Below are positions 18,002 through 30,500 of a stretch of DNA of 64,000 nt, one piece after another. The position numbers and the translations under genes are program-made. Positions within the stretch are counted from its first letter, which is position 1. The number at the start of each line of letters is the position of its first letter. The notes below the pieces were generated by a model. That model was not told where the DNA came from and made no database searches. It worked only from the letters and a program-made list of their open reading frames with translations. The DNA comes from Szabonella alba (lineage in GTDB: Bacteria > Pseudomonadota > Alphaproteobacteria > Rhodobacterales > Rhodobacteraceae), in NCBI RefSeq assembly GCF_016765775.1, contig NZ_JAESVN010000006.1:62001-126000 (forward strand). Reading direction: 5' to 3'.

Positions 18002-20125
18002 TCAAGCGTATTTCTTCTGGATTTCCTGGCTGATATTGTCCGGAACCGTGTCGTAATGGTCGAATTCCATCGAGAACACGGCCCGTCCCGAGGTCATCGA
18101 GCGCAGGGTATTGATATAGCCGAACATGTTGGCCAACGGCACCATGCCGGCAATGGCATTGGCATTGCCGCGGGTGTCCTGTCCGTTGATCATGCCCCGA
18201 CGCGAGGTCAGGTCACCGATCACACCACCGGTATATTCCTCCGGTGTCACGACCTCGACCTTCATGATCGGTTCCAGCAGCTTCGCCCCGGCTTTTTTCA
18301 GGCCTTCGCGCATGGCTGCCCGCGCGGCGATTTCAAAGGCGAGCACCGAGGAGTCGACGTCATGGAACGCCCCGTCGATCAGTTGCACCTTGAAGTCGAT
18401 GACCGGGAAGCCCGCCAGCGGACCGGAATCCATGACCGACTTGATGCCCTTTTCGACGCCGGGGATATATTCCTTCGGCACCGCACCACCAACGATCTTG
18501 GACTCGAAGGAATATCCTTCGCCCGGCTCGGTCGGCGAGATGATGAGCTTCACGCGCGCAAACTGACCGGTGCCCCCGGTCTGTTTCTTATGCGTGTAGT
18601 CGATCTCGTATTCCCGCGAAATCGTCTCACGGTAAGCCACCTGCGGCGCACCGATATTCGCCTCGACCTTGAACTCGCGACGCATGCGGTCGACGAGGAT
18701 GTCGAGGTGAAGTTCGCCCATGCCCTTCATGATGGTCTGACCGGATTCGATATCGGTCTCCACCCGGAAAGACGGGTCTTCGGCAGCCAGGCGGGCCAAT
18801 GCGATGCCCATCTTTTCCTGGTCGGCCTTGGTTTTCGGCTCCACCGCGATCTCGATCACCGGGACCGGGAAGGTCATGGTTTCCAGAACAACCGGGCCCG
18901 CAGGATCACACAGCGTGTCCCCGGTGGTGGTTTCCTTCAATCCGCCAAGCGCGATGATGTCCCCTGCGAACGCTTCGGAGATTTCCTCACGTTCGATGGC
19001 GTGCATCATCATCATGCGGCCAACGCGCTCTTTGCGCTGCTTGGTCGCATTCAGCATCGCGTCGCCCTTGGCCAACTTGCCCGAATAGATCCGGGTGAAG
19101 GTCAGCGAGCCCACGAAGGGGTCGTTCATGATCTTGAAGGCCAGCGCCGAGAAGGGCTGCGCGTCATCGGCCGAACGGGCAATGCTGCGGGTTTCAGTCT
19201 CGTCGCCCGGCGCAAAGCCCATATAAGGCGGCACGTCCAGCGGCGAGGGCAGATAGTCGATGACCGCGTTCAGAAGGGGCTGCACGCCCTTGTTCTTGAA
19301 CGACGAGCCCGCCATCACCGGCACAAAGTCGATGGCCAGCGTGCCCTTGCGGATCAGTTCGCGCAGCTTTTCCGGAGAAGGCTCATTGCCCTCCAGATAG
19401 GCTTCCATCGCCTCGTCATCCTGCTCGACCGCGGTTTCCAGCAGATTCATCCGCCATTCGACGGCCTCATCCTGCAGTTCGGCACGGATCGGCTGGCGCA
19501 CCCAGGAGGCGCCCAGATCTTCGCCCTGATAGACCCACTCTTCCATGGTGACGAGGTCGATGATGCCTTCCAGCTTGTCCTCGGCCCCGATCGGCAGGAC
19601 GATCGGAACGGCATTGGCGCCGGTCCGGTCCTTGATCATGCGTACGCATTTGAAGAAATCCGCGCCGGTCTTGTCCATCTTGTTGACGAACACGATCCGC
19701 GGAACTTCGTAGCGGTCGGCCTGACGCCAGACCGTTTCGGTCTGCGGCTCAACGCCCGCATTGCCGTCCAGCAGCACGACCGCGCCATCCAGAACGGCGA
19801 GCGAACGCTCCACCTCGATGGTGAAATCGACGTGGCCGGGGGTGTCGATGATGTTGAAGCGGAACTTCTCGCCAACATCACCGGTCACGCCGGAATCAAT
19901 TGTCCGGTTCCAGAACGTGGTCGTCGCAGCCGAGGTGATCGTGATGCCACGCTCCTGCTCCTGCTCCATCCAGTCCATCGTGGCGGCGCCGTCATGGACT
20001 TCGCCGATCTTGTGGGACTTGCCGGTGTAGTAAAGGATACGTTCCGAAGTCGTGGTCTTGCCCGCGTCGATATGGGCGATGATCCCGAAATTCCGGTAAC
20101 GCTCGAGAGGATAGTCGCGTGCCAT
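18002..20125 (-). CDS. fusA: Elongation factor G
   Basis: Ribosomal translocation GTPase, also acting in ribosome recycling with RRF. It has 707 residues. G1 [15 protein letters not shown] is near residue 18, DTPGHVDF near 95 and NKMD near 149, followed by domains II-V. The C-terminal domain includes [17 protein letters not shown]. It is 9 bp after rpsG in the str operon. The length is normal and no duplicate is seen in the window. Confidence 0.98.
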   Translation of the reverse strand: MARDYPLERYRNFGIIAHIDAGKTTTSERILYYTGKSHKIGEVHDGAATMDWMEQEQERGITITSAATTTFWNRTIDSGVTGDVGEKFRFNIIDTPGHVDFTIEVERSLAVLDGAVVLLDGNAGVEPQTETVWRQADRYEVPRIVFVNKMDKTGADFFKCVRMIKDRTGANAVPIVLPIGAEDKLEGIIDLVTMEEWVYQGEDLGASWVRQPIRAELQDEAVEWRMNLLETAVEQDDEAMEAYLEGNEPSPEKLRELIRKGTLAIDFVPVMAGSSFKNKGVQPLLNAVIDYLPSPLDVPPYMGFAPGDETETRSIARSADDAQPFSALAFKIMNDPFVGSLTFTRIYSGKLAKGDAMLNATKQRKERVGRMMMMHAIEREEISEAFAGDIIALGGLKETTTGDTLCDPAGPVVLETMTFPVPVIEIAVEPKTKADQEKMGIALARLAAEDPSFRVETDIESGQTIMKGMGELHLDILVDRMRREFKVEANIGAPQVAYRETISREYEIDYTHKKQTGGTGQFARVKLIISPTEPGEGYSFESKIVGGAVPKEYIPGVEKGIKSVMDSGPLAGFPVIDFKVQLIDGAFHDVDSSVLAFEIAARAAMREGLKKAGAKLLEPIMKVEVVTPEEYTGGVIGDLTSRRGMINGQDTRGNANAIAGMVPLANMFGYINTLRSMTSGRAVFSMEFDHYDTVPDNISQEIQKKYA

Positions 20126-20134
20126 TTTGTCCTC

Positions 20135-20608
<474 letters not shown>

Positions 20609-20616
20609 TCAAAACC

Positions 20617-20988
20617 TCACTTCGGACGCTTCGCGCCGTATTTCGACCGGCGCTGACGACGATCCTTGACGCCCTGGGTATCCAGAACACCGCGCAGGAT
20701 GTGGTAGCGCACACCGGGAAGGTCTTTCACCCGGCCGCCGCGGATCAGAACAACCGAGTGTTCCTGCAGGTTGTGCTTTTCACCGGGAATATAGCTGATG
20801 ACCTCGAAACCATTGGTCAGGCGCACCTTGGCGACTTTCCGCATGGCCGAGTTCGGCTTTTTCGGCGTGGTGGTATAGACGCGGGTACAAACGCCGCGTT
20901 TCTGCGGGCAGGACTCCAAGTGCTGAGACTTGGAGCGTTTAACGCGCGCTTCCCGCGGTTTGCGGATAAGCTGTTGGATCGTTGGCAT
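20617..20988 (-). CDS. rpsL: 30S ribosomal protein S12
   Basis: S12 sits at the decoding centre and controls accuracy. The ATG at 20988 ([24 protein letters not shown]) gives 123 residues. The conserved streptomycin-determining segments are wild-type: lysine in [16 protein letters not shown] and lysine in [11 protein letters not shown]. It is the first gene of the str operon, behind a promoter at 21219-21247 and a leader of about 220 nt. Confidence 0.97.
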   Translation of the reverse strand: MPTIQQLIRKPREARVKRSKSQHLESCPQKRGVCTRVYTTTPKKPNSAMRKVAKVRLTNGFEVISYIPGEKHNLQEHSVVLIRGGRVKDLPGVRYHILRGVLDTQGVKDRRQRRSKYGAKRPK

Positions 20989-21310
20989 ACACTTTCCCCG
21001 TGTTGCAACTGTCAATACTCGTACCGGATCGTAGTTCCGGCACACTGCTTCTCGACGACGTCCCCGTGCCCATTCACGAAAACGCCAAAACCGCATCCGT
21101 CTCCTTCGCAGGGACGACGCGGTGGAATTACAGAGGATCGGGGCAGAGAGGGCCCGGATCTTGACCACTTCAATACTGGAACCTGAAGATCCGCATGCGC
21201 GGACCCCCGGGTGAGCGGCGTATAGGGGGAGTCGCGGGGGATGTCAACAGCGGCCCCCGGGACGCGGACCGGCGGATGGGGACCGGCGGATCGGGACCGG
21301 CCGCGGCATC
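20989..21310. other. str operon promoter and leader region (322 bp)
   Basis: It contains the rpsL promoter at 21219-21247 and a leader of roughly 220 nt. Within the leader a 9-codon frame at 21170-21196 (minus, encodes MRIFRFQY) begins about 16 nt after the predicted transcription start. It has no clear ribosome binding site, so I do not call it a gene. The remaining 60 bp separate the promoter from the convergently oriented end of the EamA gene's own unit. No terminator hairpin with a T-run is seen. Confidence 0.5.
21219..21247 (-). promoter_or_regulatory. Sigma70-type promoter of the str operon
   Basis: Minus-strand consensus TTGACA (21247-21242), exactly 17 bp, then TATACG (21224-21219). 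The spacer is very G+C rich. This is the best-matching promoter in the window and lies about 230 bp before rpsL. Confidence 0.75.
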
Positions 21311-22231
21311 TCAGCGGTCGGGTGTCGCTGTCCCCGTCATCGAGGCGCGGCTGGCCGCCAGCCGCCGTTGCAGGCGGTGTTCCCGCAGATAGGTGTAAAG
21401 GCCGGTTGCGACGACAATCCCGGCACCGGTCAGCGTCCAGCCATCGGGAAGGTTGCCGAAGGTCAGCCAGCCCAGAAAGATCGCCCAGATCAGCGCGGTA
21501 TAGCGGAAGGGCGCGATCAGGGCCACATCGCCCACGCGCATCGCCATCACCACGAAGAGATAGCCCATCACCAGAAAACCCGCAGCCCCGGCAAGACGCG
21601 CCAGATCGGCCGATCCGACCGGCCCCCAATCCTCGAATGCAAGGCCCGCAAATCCGGTCAGGGTGATGGAAACCGCCGTCCAGACCGCAATCACCACCGA
21701 GGGCACCGAGGCCGAGAACCGCCGGGTCGCCAGATCGCGCAGCACGACGAAACCGACCGAGACCAGCGCGAGAACCGACCATTGATTGAAGCCTTCGGTG
21801 CCCGGCCGCACAATCAGCATGACCCCGGCAAAGCCGACCAGAATCGCGCTCATCCGCCGCCAGCCGACCTGTTCGCGCATGAACAGCGCTGCGCCCAGCG
21901 TGACCGCCAATGGCAGCACCTGCATGATCGCGGAAAGATTGGCCAATGGCATATGCTGCAAAGCCAGAAGGAAGGTGATCGTGCCGCCGATCTCACCCAG
22001 CGTGCGCCAGCCCAGCCTTCGGCCATCCTGTCCGGGCACCCGGAATTGCATATGTCCCATCATCCGCGCAAGGATCAGCAGCGCCCCGAGTGTCAGCATC
22101 CCCCGGATCGCGATGGCCTGAAACAAGGGCACCGTTTCGGTCGCCTGTTTCATCATCGCATCATTGAGTGTGAAGCTCGCCATGGCGACATTCATCGCCA
22201 GAATGCCGCGCGAATTGTCCGACAGTGCCAA
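21311..22231 (-). CDS. EamA/DMT-family membrane transporter
   Basis: A 306-residue inner-membrane protein with about ten hydrophobic segments in two EamA repeats. PLANLSAIMQVLPLAVTLGAALFMREQVGWRR and ALIAPFRYTALIWAIFLGWLTFGNLPD mark the ends of the first and second repeats. It is probably a small-molecule exporter with unknown substrate. The start is a TTG at 22231 supported by GGAGGG 6 nt upstream. The next ATG (22192) lacks a ribosome binding site. It stands between rpoC and rpsL, divergent from the IMPACT-family gene. Confidence 0.85.
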   Translation of the reverse strand: MALSDNSRGILAMNVAMASFTLNDAMMKQATETVPLFQAIAIRGMLTLGALLILARMMGHMQFRVPGQDGRRLGWRTLGEIGGTITFLLALQHMPLANLSAIMQVLPLAVTLGAALFMREQVGWRRMSAILVGFAGVMLIVRPGTEGFNQWSVLALVSVGFVVLRDLATRRFSASVPSVVIAVWTAVSITLTGFAGLAFEDWGPVGSADLARLAGAAGFLVMGYLFVVMAMRVGDVALIAPFRYTALIWAIFLGWLTFGNLPDGWTLTGAGIVVATGLYTYLREHRLQRRLAASRASMTGTATPDR

Positions 22232-22412
22232 AGCGCCCTCCCCTGCTGCTTGCCATCCATTCCCCCGCCGGTGGCAAAGGTCAAGATGCGCTGACGGGAT
22301 CGGGACAGACCGGCACCGTTCCAGACGCTTACAAGGTTCGAGAGAATACGCCGCGTTTCCTCTCGCAATCGATCACCTTGCCGCCGTGGGACGTGGAGGT
22401 TAGGCCTGACCC

Positions 22413-22769
22413 ATGCTTATCCTTGAGAACATCATCAGCGACCGTGGGTCGAAATATGCAGTCTCGGGCGGGCCCTGCAGCACCGAGCAGGAGGCGAAGT
22501 CCTTCATAAAGGCGCTTTGCCAAAAGAAGAAGTTCGCCAAGGCGACCCATAACAGTTGGGCGTTGTTGACCGCTGAGACCCCGATAAAGCACGATGATGG
22601 TGAGGCAGGTGCAGGCATGGTGATCTTGCGGATGCTGGAGCGCGAAGGGCTGCGCGACCATGTTGTCGTGGTCACGCGATGGTTCGGCGGCAAGCATCTG
22701 GGCGGCGACCGTTTCCGACATGTGCAGGACGCGGTGCGGATCTACCTCGACCATTTGCGAGACAGTTGA
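22413..22769 (+). CDS. IMPACT/YigZ-family (UPF0029) single-domain protein
   Basis: A 118-residue protein matching the N-terminal UPF0029 domain of YigZ and eukaryotic IMPACT. It shows ATHNSWAL near 46-53, the DDGEAGAGMVILRMLE segment near 61-76, and VVVTRWFGGKHLGGDRFRHVQDA near 85-107. It lacks the second domain of YigZ (about 200 residues in total). IMPACT proteins influence translational control by GCN2 in eukaryotes, and the bacterial role is unclear. It is the only plus-strand gene in the first 42 kb and lies next to the rpoC terminator region. Confidence 0.8.
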   Translation: MLILENIISDRGSKYAVSGGPCSTEQEAKSFIKALCQKKKFAKATHNSWALLTAETPIKHDDGEAGAGMVILRMLEREGLRDHVVVVTRWFGGKHLGGDRFRHVQDAVRIYLDHLRDS

Positions 22770-22909
22770 GGTGTTCGAGCGAGCGCAGTCCTGCTCATAT
22801 TGATTTCCAGTCTGCCATGGCTGCGGGGATCAGCCTCTTCGAGGACTCCATCAGCGGGAAAAGGCGCGTTACCCGAAGGTGCAGCAAGCGGTCCGTCCCT
22901 GACGCGATC

Positions 22910-23098
22910 TCAGGCCTTTCGGAACGGGATGACGTTGTCGCCAGGCATGAAGTTGACGGCGCGCTTGGTCTCGATCGCTTCGATTGCAGTATTCCGGGCA
23001 TCCTTTTCGGATGCGAACCGGTCAGCCGCCGAGCCGGATTTGCCGCACGCTTCCGGCAAGCGGGCCGTGAAGGCGCGGGCGCCATCATCCGACCCCAC
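22910..23098 (-). pseudogene. Possible remnant or small hypothetical protein
   Basis: A 62-codon frame from a GTG without a ribosome binding site. The frame stays open further upstream without an ATG. The C-terminal part (AIEAIETKRAVNFMPGDNVIPFRKA) looks protein-like, ending in the short basic tail seen on many small proteins, while the N-terminal half looks random. It could be the 3' end of a decayed gene. I do not recognise a family. Confidence 0.25.
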
Positions 23099-23198
23099 CC
23101 GAACAACCCGACGGGTGCGGGGTGCCCCCTGCCCCGGAACGCCACAGGGTCTGCATTGACAATGCCCCCCTGCCCAGAATGCCCCCTGCTCAGAACGA

Positions 23199-23230
23199 CA
23201 GGGCCCCCGCCGTTTCCGGCGGGGGCCCTG
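23199..23230 (-). terminator. Rho-independent terminator after rpoC
   Basis: A perfect 14-bp stem (CAGGGCCCCCGCCG / CGGCGGGGGCCCTG) with a 4-nt loop, followed on the minus strand by TCGTTCT. It starts 28 bp after the rpoC stop and closes the rplKAJL-rpoBC transcript. Confidence 0.75.
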
Positions 23231-23258
23231 CCCTGTTCAGTAACCCGAAGGTCCGGGT

Positions 23259-26200
23259 TTACTCGTCGCGGCTTTCGGCAACCTCGACAGGGTCGGCTGC
23301 GACATCCAGCGCCGGCGCGGCAAGCGCCGCTGCGGCTTCGGCCTCGCTGCGGCGGGCCTCCACCACCACCAGATCGCGGTCGGCTGCGATCTTCTTGACC
23401 CGGGTCGTGGCGCCACCGGTGCCTGCCGGGATAAGCCGGCCGACGATGACGTTCTCTTTCAGCCCGACCAGTTTGTCGCGCTTGCCCTGAACCGATGCCT
23501 CGGTCAGCACGCGGGTCGTCTCCTGGAAGGAGGCGGCCGAGATGAAGGACCGCGTCTGCAGCGAGGCCTTGGTGATCCCCAGAAGGATCGGCTCTGCCAC
23601 GGCCGGGCGCAGGCCCAGCTTGTGCGCCTTGGAGTTCACCTCTTCGAGTTCGGCCTTGTCGACATGCTCACCCTTCAGCAGCGTTGTCTGTCCGGATTCC
23701 AGAACCTCAAACTTCTGCAGCATCTGGCGGACGATCACCTCGATATGCTTGTCGTTGATCTTCACGCCCTGCAGCCGGTAAACGTCCTGCACCTCGTCGA
23801 TCATGTAATTGGCAAGCGCCTCGACCCCCATGATCCGCAGGATGTCATGCGGAGCCGGGTTGCCGTCCATGATGTAATCGCCCTTCTGGACGAAATCGCC
23901 TTCCTGCACCGGAATATGTTTGCCCTTGGGCACCATGTATTCCATCGGCTGAAGCGTATCGTCCACAGGTTCGATCGCGATGCGACGCTTGTTCTTGTAG
24001 TCCTTGCCAAAGCGGACATAGCCATCGGCCTCGGCGATGATGGCGTTGTCCTTGGGACGACGGGCCTCGAACAGTTCCGCCACGCGGGGAAGACCCCCGG
24101 TGATGTCCTTGGTCTTGGCGCCTTCGCGCGGGATCCGGGCCACGACGTCGCCGGGCTTGATATCCTGTCCGTCTTCGACCGACAGAACCGCATCCACCGA
24201 CATCGGATAGGAGATCGGATTGCCCGAATCGCCCCGCACGGGTTCCCCCGTGGCCGGGTCCATGATGATGACCTCAGGCTTGAGGTCATTGCCCTTGGGC
24301 GCCGACCGCCAGTCCGACACGATCTTCTGGGTCATGCCCGTCGCATCATCGGTATCTTCACGCACCGAGATGCCCGAAACCAGATCGACAAACCGCGCAA
24401 CCCCCGCCTTTTCGGCGATGATCGGCAGGGTATAGGGGTCCCATTCGAACAGTTTGGTGCCGCGCTTGACCGACAGCCCGTCCTTCACATGGACCTTGGC
24501 GCCATAGCTGATCTTGTGGCTTGCGCGTTCCTGACCGGCCTCGTCGATGATCGCGATCTGCATGGAACGGCCCATGACGATCTGTTCACCATTGGCGTTT
24601 TCCAGCAGGTTCGGGTTGCGGAACTCGATCCGGCCTTCCTGACTTGCCTCAAGGAAGGACTGCTGCCCGCCCTGCGCGATACCGCCGATGTGGAAGGTCC
24701 GCATCGTCAGCTGCGTGCCGGGTTCCCCGATGGACTGGGCGGCGATGATGCCGACCGCCTCACCCTGGTTGACCAGCGTGCCGCGGGCAAGGTCGCGCCC
24801 ATAGCACATGGCGCAGACGCCTTCATCGGCCTCACAGGTCAGCGGGCTGCGGATGCGCGCCGAAGCGACACCCGCCTGGTCGATCAGATCGGCCCGGCGT
24901 TCGTCGATCAGTTCACCCCGCGCGACAATCACCTCATCCGCGCCCGGCACAAGGATATCCTCAGCCGCGACCCGACCCAGAACCCGCTCTGCCAGCGAGG
25001 CGACAACCTCACCGTCATTCACCGCCGCAACAGCGGTGATCGAGTTTTCGGTGCCGCAATCATGCGACCGCACGATGCAATCCTGCGCCACATCCACCAG
25101 ACGCCGCGTCAGATAGCCCGAGTTCGCGGTCTTGAGCGCCGTATCGGCCAGACCTTTCCGCGCACCATGGGTCGAGTTGAAGTATTCAAGAACGGTCAGA
25201 CCTTCCTTGAAGTTACTGATGATCGGCGTCTCGATGATCTCACCCGACGGTTTGGCCATCAGGCCGCGCATCCCGCCAAGCTGTTTCATCTGGGCAGGCG
25301 AACCCCGTGCCCCGGAGTGGGACATCATATAGACCGAGTTCGGCTCTTTCTCGGCACCCGCATCGTCGTAGCGAACCGCCGAAATCTCGGCCATCATCTC
25401 ACCCGCCACCTTGTCGGAACATTTCGACCAGGCATCGACGACCTTGTTGTACTTCTCACCCTGGGTGATCAGACCGTCCATATACTGCTGTTCGAATTCC
25501 TTCACCTGATCGCGAACCTCGTTCACGATGTCCCATTTGGTGTCGGGGATCAGCATGTCGTCCTTGCCGAAGGAAATCCCGGCACGGAACGCCTCACGGA
25601 AGCCCATGGTCATGATCTGGTCACAGAAGATGACCGATTCCTTCTGACCGCAATAGCGGTAGACGGTGTCGATGACGTTCTGGACGTCCTTCTTGCGCAG
25701 CAGGCGGTTGACCAGTTCGAACGGTGCCTTGGCATTGACCGGCAGAAGCGCCCCAAGCCGCAGCCGGCCCGGAGTGGTTTCATAACGCTTCAGAACCTCA
25801 TTGCCCTCATCGTCGATCTGCTTGATCCGCGCGGTGATGCGGGCATGCAGATGCACGGCGCCAGAGGACAGCGCATGTTCCACCTCGGTCACATCGGCAA
25901 AGGCCATGCCTTCACCGACCATGCCCTTGCGTTCCATGGTGGTGTAGTAAAGCCCCAGCACCATGTCCTGCGACGGCACGATGATCGGCGCGCCGTTGGC
26001 GGGCGACAGCACGTTGTTCGTGGACATCATCAGAACGCGTGCTTCCAGCTGAGCCTCAAGGCTCAGGGGCACATGCACCGCCATTTGGTCACCGTCGAAG
26101 TCGGCGTTGAAGGCCGAGCAGACCAGCGGATGCAGCTGGATCGCCTTGCCCTCGATCAGGATCGGCTCAAACGCCTGAATGCCCAGACGGTGCAGCGTCG

Positions 26201-27488
26201 GCGCGCGGTTCAGCAGGACCGGGTGTTCGCGGATCACCTCATCCAGGATATCCCAGACCTCGGGACGTTCCTTTTCGACCAGCTTCTTCGCCTGTTTCAC
26301 GGTCGAGGAAAGCCCTTTGGCCTCCAGACGCGAATAGATGAAGGGCTTGAACAGCTCCAACGCCATCTTCTTCGGCAGGCCGCATTGATGCAGCTTCAGT
26401 TCGGGCCCGGTCACGATGACCGAACGGCCCGAGAAGTCGACCCGCTTGCCCAGCAGGTTCTGCCGGAACCGGCCCTGCTTGCCCTTCAGCATGTCGGACA
26501 GCGATTTCAGCGGGCGCTTGTTGGTGCCCGTGATGACCCGGCCACGACGGCCGTTGTCGAACAGCGCATCGACCGCTTCCTGCAGCATCCGCTTTTCGTT
26601 GCGCACGATGATATCGGGCGCACGCAGCTCGATCAGCCGCTTCAGACGATTGTTGCGGTTGATGACCCGGCGATAGAGGTCGTTCAGGTCGGACGTGGCA
26701 AACCTGCCCCCATCCAGCGGCACCAGCGGGCGCAGTTCCGGCGGGATCACCGGCAGCACGGTCAGGATCATCCATTCCGGGCGGTTGCCGGATTCAAGGA
26801 AGCTTTCAACGATCTTCAGACGCTTGATGATCTTCTTCGGCTTCAGCTCGCCCGTGGCTTCCTTCAGCTCTTCACGCAGATGTTCGGCGGTCGAATCCAG
26901 ATCAATTGCCGCCAGCATCTCACGGATCGCCTCGGCGCCGATATTGGCGGTGAAGGCATCCGCGCCATACTGGTCCTGCGCGTCGAGGAATTCTTCCTCG
27001 GTCATCAGCTGGCCATAGGTAAGATCGGTCAGACCCGGCTCGATCACCACATAGTTTTCGAAATAAAGGATCCGCTCCAGATCGCGCAGCGTCATGTCCA
27101 GCATCAGACCGATGCGGGAGGGCAGCGATTTCAGGAACCAGATATGCGCGACCGGCGCGGCCAGTTCGATATGGCCCATGCGTTCACGGCGCACCTTTTG
27201 CAGCGTGACCTCAACGCCGCACTTCTCGCAGACGACGCCGCGATATTTCATGCGCTTGTATTTGCCGCAAAGGCATTCGTAATCCTTGATCGGCCCGAAG
27301 ATACGGGCGCAGAACAAGCCATCACGCTCCGGCTTGAACGTGCGGTAGTTGATGGTTTCCGGCTTCTTGATCTCACCGTAAGACCACGACAGGATCCGCT
27401 CCGGCGAAGCCAGAGAGATCTTGATTTCGTCAAAGGTCTTGACCGGCGCAACCGGGTTGAACGGGTTGGTGCTAAGTTCCTGGTTCAT
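23259..27488 (-). CDS. rpoC: DNA-directed RNA polymerase subunit beta'
   Basis: Catalytic large subunit of RNA polymerase. It has 1409 residues, normal for the group. The N-terminal zinc-binding [20 protein letters not shown] is at about 71-90. The Mg-binding [12 protein letters not shown] is near 465, with its three aspartates intact. A second zinc site lies around [15 protein letters not shown] near 890, and the C-terminal region is acidic. It is 90 bp after rpoB with a REP-like pair between, and is followed by a strong terminator. Confidence 0.98.
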   Translation of the reverse strand: MNQELSTNPFNPVAPVKTFDEIKISLASPERILSWSYGEIKKPETINYRTFKPERDGLFCARIFGPIKDYECLCGKYKRMKYRGVVCEKCGVEVTLQKVRRERMGHIELAAPVAHIWFLKSLPSRIGLMLDMTLRDLERILYFENYVVIEPGLTDLTYGQLMTEEEFLDAQDQYGADAFTANIGAEAIREMLAAIDLDSTAEHLREELKEATGELKPKKIIKRLKIVESFLESGNRPEWMILTVLPVIPPELRPLVPLDGGRFATSDLNDLYRRVINRNNRLKRLIELRAPDIIVRNEKRMLQEAVDALFDNGRRGRVITGTNKRPLKSLSDMLKGKQGRFRQNLLGKRVDFSGRSVIVTGPELKLHQCGLPKKMALELFKPFIYSRLEAKGLSSTVKQAKKLVEKERPEVWDILDEVIREHPVLLNRAPTLHRLGIQAFEPILIEGKAIQLHPLVCSAFNADFDGDQMAVHVPLSLEAQLEARVLMMSTNNVLSPANGAPIIVPSQDMVLGLYYTTMERKGMVGEGMAFADVTEVEHALSSGAVHLHARITARIKQIDDEGNEVLKRYETTPGRLRLGALLPVNAKAPFELVNRLLRKKDVQNVIDTVYRYCGQKESVIFCDQIMTMGFREAFRAGISFGKDDMLIPDTKWDIVNEVRDQVKEFEQQYMDGLITQGEKYNKVVDAWSKCSDKVAGEMMAEISAVRYDDAGAEKEPNSVYMMSHSGARGSPAQMKQLGGMRGLMAKPSGEIIETPIISNFKEGLTVLEYFNSTHGARKGLADTALKTANSGYLTRRLVDVAQDCIVRSHDCGTENSITAVAAVNDGEVVASLAERVLGRVAAEDILVPGADEVIVARGELIDERRADLIDQAGVASARIRSPLTCEADEGVCAMCYGRDLARGTLVNQGEAVGIIAAQSIGEPGTQLTMRTFHIGGIAQGGQQSFLEASQEGRIEFRNPNLLENANGEQIVMGRSMQIAIIDEAGQERASHKISYGAKVHVKDGLSVKRGTKLFEWDPYTLPIIAEKAGVARFVDLVSGISVREDTDDATGMTQKIVSDWRSAPKGNDLKPEVIIMDPATGEPVRGDSGNPISYPMSVDAVLSVEDGQDIKPGDVVARIPREGAKTKDITGGLPRVAELFEARRPKDNAIIAEADGYVRFGKDYKNKRRIAIEPVDDTLQPMEYMVPKGKHIPVQEGDFVQKGDYIMDGNPAPHDILRIMGVEALANYMIDEVQDVYRLQGVKINDKHIEVIVRQMLQKFEVLESGQTTLLKGEHVDKAELEEVNSKAHKLGLRPAVAEPILLGITKASLQTRSFISAASFQETTRVLTEASVQGKRDKLVGLKENVIVGRLIPAGTGGATTRVKKIAADRDLVVVEARRSEAEAAAALAAPALDVAADPVEVAESRDE

Positions 27489-27520
27489 TTCATCATCCTT
27501 GAAAGGGGGCGGGGGTGCGG

Positions 27521-27572
27521 GGCGGGCTGATGCCCGCCGCCGCAGGGGGCCGAAGGGCGGGGATCACCCGCC
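27521..27572. repeat. REP-like double palindrome between rpoB and rpoC
   Basis: Two hairpins, GGCGGGC-tgat-GCCCGCC (27521-27538) and GGCGGG-gatca-CCCGCC (27556-27572), fill the 90-bp gap. The arrangement of two GGCGGG palindromes resembles that between fusA and tufA at 17945-17995, though the sequences differ. There is no T-run. Confidence 0.5.
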
Positions 27573-27578
27573 AGCCGG

Positions 27579-30500
27579 TCACTCCTCCTCCGCGTCCAGG
27601 AGTTCCATGTTGAGGCCGAGGCCGCGCACTTCCTTGACAAGGACGTTGAACGATTCCGGAACCCCGGCCTCGAAATTGTCCTCGCCCTTGACGATGCTTT
27701 CATAGACCTTGGTCCGGCCCGCCACGTCATCGGATTTGACCGTCAGCATTTCCTGCAGGGTATAGGCGGCACCATATGCCTCAAGGGCCCAGACCTCCAT
27801 TTCCCCAAGACGCTGACCACCGAACTGCGCCTTACCACCCAAGGGCTGCTGCGTGACAAGGCTGTACGGCCCGGTCGAACGCGCATGCAGCTTGTCATCG
27901 ACAAGGTGGTGCAGCTTGAGCATGTATTTCACGCCCACGGTCACCGGACGGGCGAACTGTTCCCCCGTGCGGCCGTCAAACACAGTGGACTGGCCCGATT
28001 CATCGAAACCGGCCCGGCGCAGGGCGTCATTCACATCCGCCTCTTTCGCACCGTCAAAGACCGGGGTCGCGATCGGCACGCCGCCGGTGACATTCGAGGC
28101 CAGTTCGACAAAGGCTTCCTCACCCTGATGGGCAAAGGCTTCCTCATAGGTCTCGTCACCGTAAGCCAGACGCACGGCTTCCTTGACCGGGGTCAGGTCG
28201 CCATTGCGGCGATAGCCCTGCAGGGCCTCGTCGATCTTGATGCCCAGACCGCGTGCGGCCCAGCCCATATGGGTTTCAAGGATCTGCCCGACATTCATGC
28301 GCGACGGCACGCCCAGCGGGTTCAGTACGATATCGACCGTGGTGCCATCCGTCAGGAAAGGCATATCCTCCATCGGGACCACTTTCGACACCACACCCTT
28401 GTTGCCGTGACGTCCTGCCATCTTGTCGCCCGGCTGCAGCTTGCGCTTCACCGCGACGAAAACCTTGACCATCTTCATCACGCCCGGAGGCAGATCGTCG
28501 CCGCGACGGACCTTTTCGACCTTGTCATCGAACCGGTGGTCAAGCGCGCGTTTCTGCGCCTCGAACTGGTCATGCAGGGCCTCGACATCCTTGGCCTCGC
28601 TTTCCTCACCAAGGGCAAGCTGCCACCACTGGCCACGGCTCAGCGTGCCCAGCAGGTCCTCGTCGATGGTCGAACCGGGTTTGACGCCTTTCGGCCCCTT
28701 CACGGCGGTCTTGCCAAGGATCAGCGTTTTCAGGCGCGCATAGATGTTGCGCTCCAGAATGGTCAGCTCGTCATCACGGTCGCGGCTCAGGCGTTCGACT
28801 TCCTCACGCTCGATCTGCAGCGCGCGCTCGTCCTTGTCGACGCCATGCCGGTTGAACACCCGCACCTCGACAATCGTGCCATAGGCGCCCGGGGGCAGAC
28901 GCAGGGACGTGTCGCGCACATCGCTGGCCTTTTCCCCGAAGATCGCGCGCAGCAGTTTTTCCTCGGGCGTCATCGGGCTTTCGCCCTTGGGGGTGATCTT
29001 GCCCACCAGAATGTCGCCCGGCTGCACTTCGGCGCCGATATAGACGATGCCCGCCTCGTCAAGGTTGCGCAGGGCTTCCTCACCGACATTCGGGATATCG
29101 CGGGTAATCTCTTCCGGTCCCAGCTTCGTGTCCCGGGCCGCGACCTCATATTCGTCGATATGGATCGAGGTGAACACGTCATCCTTGAGGATGCGTTCCG
29201 AGATCAGGATCGAGTCCTCGTAGTTGTAGCCGTTCCACGGCATGAAGGCGACGATGATGTTCCGCCCCACCGCCAGTTCGCCCAGATCCGTACAGGGGCC
29301 ATCGGCGATGACCTCATTGCGGTGCACCAGATCGCCCACCTTCACCAGCGGACGCTGGTTGATGCAGGATGACTGGTTGGACCGCTTGAACTTGCGCAGA
29401 CGGTAGATGTCCACGCCCGGCTCACCCGGTTCCAGCATCTCGGTGGCGCGCACAACGATCCGCTGCGCATCAACCTGGTCGATGACGCCTGCGCGGCGCG
29501 CCATGATGGCGGCCCCGGAATCGCGGGCCACGACGCCCTCGATGCCTGTGCCGACGAAAGGCGCGTCGGACTTCACCAGCGGAACCGCCTGACGCATCAT
29601 GTTCGAGCCCATCAGTGCCCGGTTCGCGTCGTCATTCTCAAGGAACGGGATCAGGGAGGCCGCGACCGACACAAGCTGCTTCGGCGAAACGTCGATCAGG
29701 TCAACCGCCTCGGACGGGTTGAGCATGAACTCCCCCCCTTTCCGGGTGGAGACCAGATCATTGACGAAACGCCCCTCGTCATCGAGCTTGGCGTTGGCCT
29801 GTGCAACCGTGTGGCGCATTTCCTCGGTCGCGGACATATAGACCACGTCATCGGTCACCTTGCCATCCACCACCTTGCGGTAGGGGGTCTCGATGAAGCC
29901 GTATTTGTTGACCCGCGCGAAGGTGGCGAGGCTGTTGATCAGACCGATGTTCTGACCTTCCGGCGTCTCGATCGGGCACATCCGGCCGTAATGGGTCGGG
30001 TGAACGTCGCGCACCTCAAAGCCCGCGCGTTCGCGCGTCAGACCACCCGGCCCAAGCGCCGAAAGACGGCGCTTGTGGGTGACTTCCGACAGCGGGTTGG
30101 TCTGGTCCATGAATTGCGACAGCTGCGACGAGCCGAAGAATTCACGCACCGCAGCGGCGGCCGGTTTCGCGTTGATCAGATCCTGCGGCATGATCGTGTC
30201 GATCTCGACCGAGGACATGCGTTCCTTGATCGCGCGTTCCATGCGCAGAAGGCCGACGCGATACTGGTTTTCCATCAACTCGCCCACCGAGCGGACGCGG
30301 CGGTTGCCCAGATGGTCGATATCGTCGATCTCGCCCTTGCCGTCGCGCAGTTCGGTCAGCGCCTTGATGCAGGCGATGATATCCTCACGGTCCAGCGTGC
30401 GTTGGGTATCGGGCTTGCCCAGATCCAGACGCATGTTCATCTTGACCCGGCCCACGGCCGAAAGATCATACCGCTCACTGTCGAAGAACAGCGTGTCGAA

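Larger units (their letters stand above)
22770..23258. other. 489-bp region between the IMPACT-family gene and rpoC
   Basis: It holds the rpoC terminator at 23199-23230 and a minus-strand open frame at 22910-23098 that may be a gene remnant. The rest shows no repeat, RNA gene or promoter I can support. Several long frames on both strands here follow from the high G+C and lack starts. Confidence 0.5.

Noticed and set aside
21012-21782. 256-codon frame upstream of rpsL
   Set aside because: It overlaps both the EamA transporter in another frame and the str promoter, and is Gly/Arg-rich without a family.
23622-27530. 1302-codon plus-strand frame opposite rpoC
   Set aside because: It exists only because the rpoC codons lack the reverse stop triplets. 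There is no ribosome binding site and no recognisable domain.
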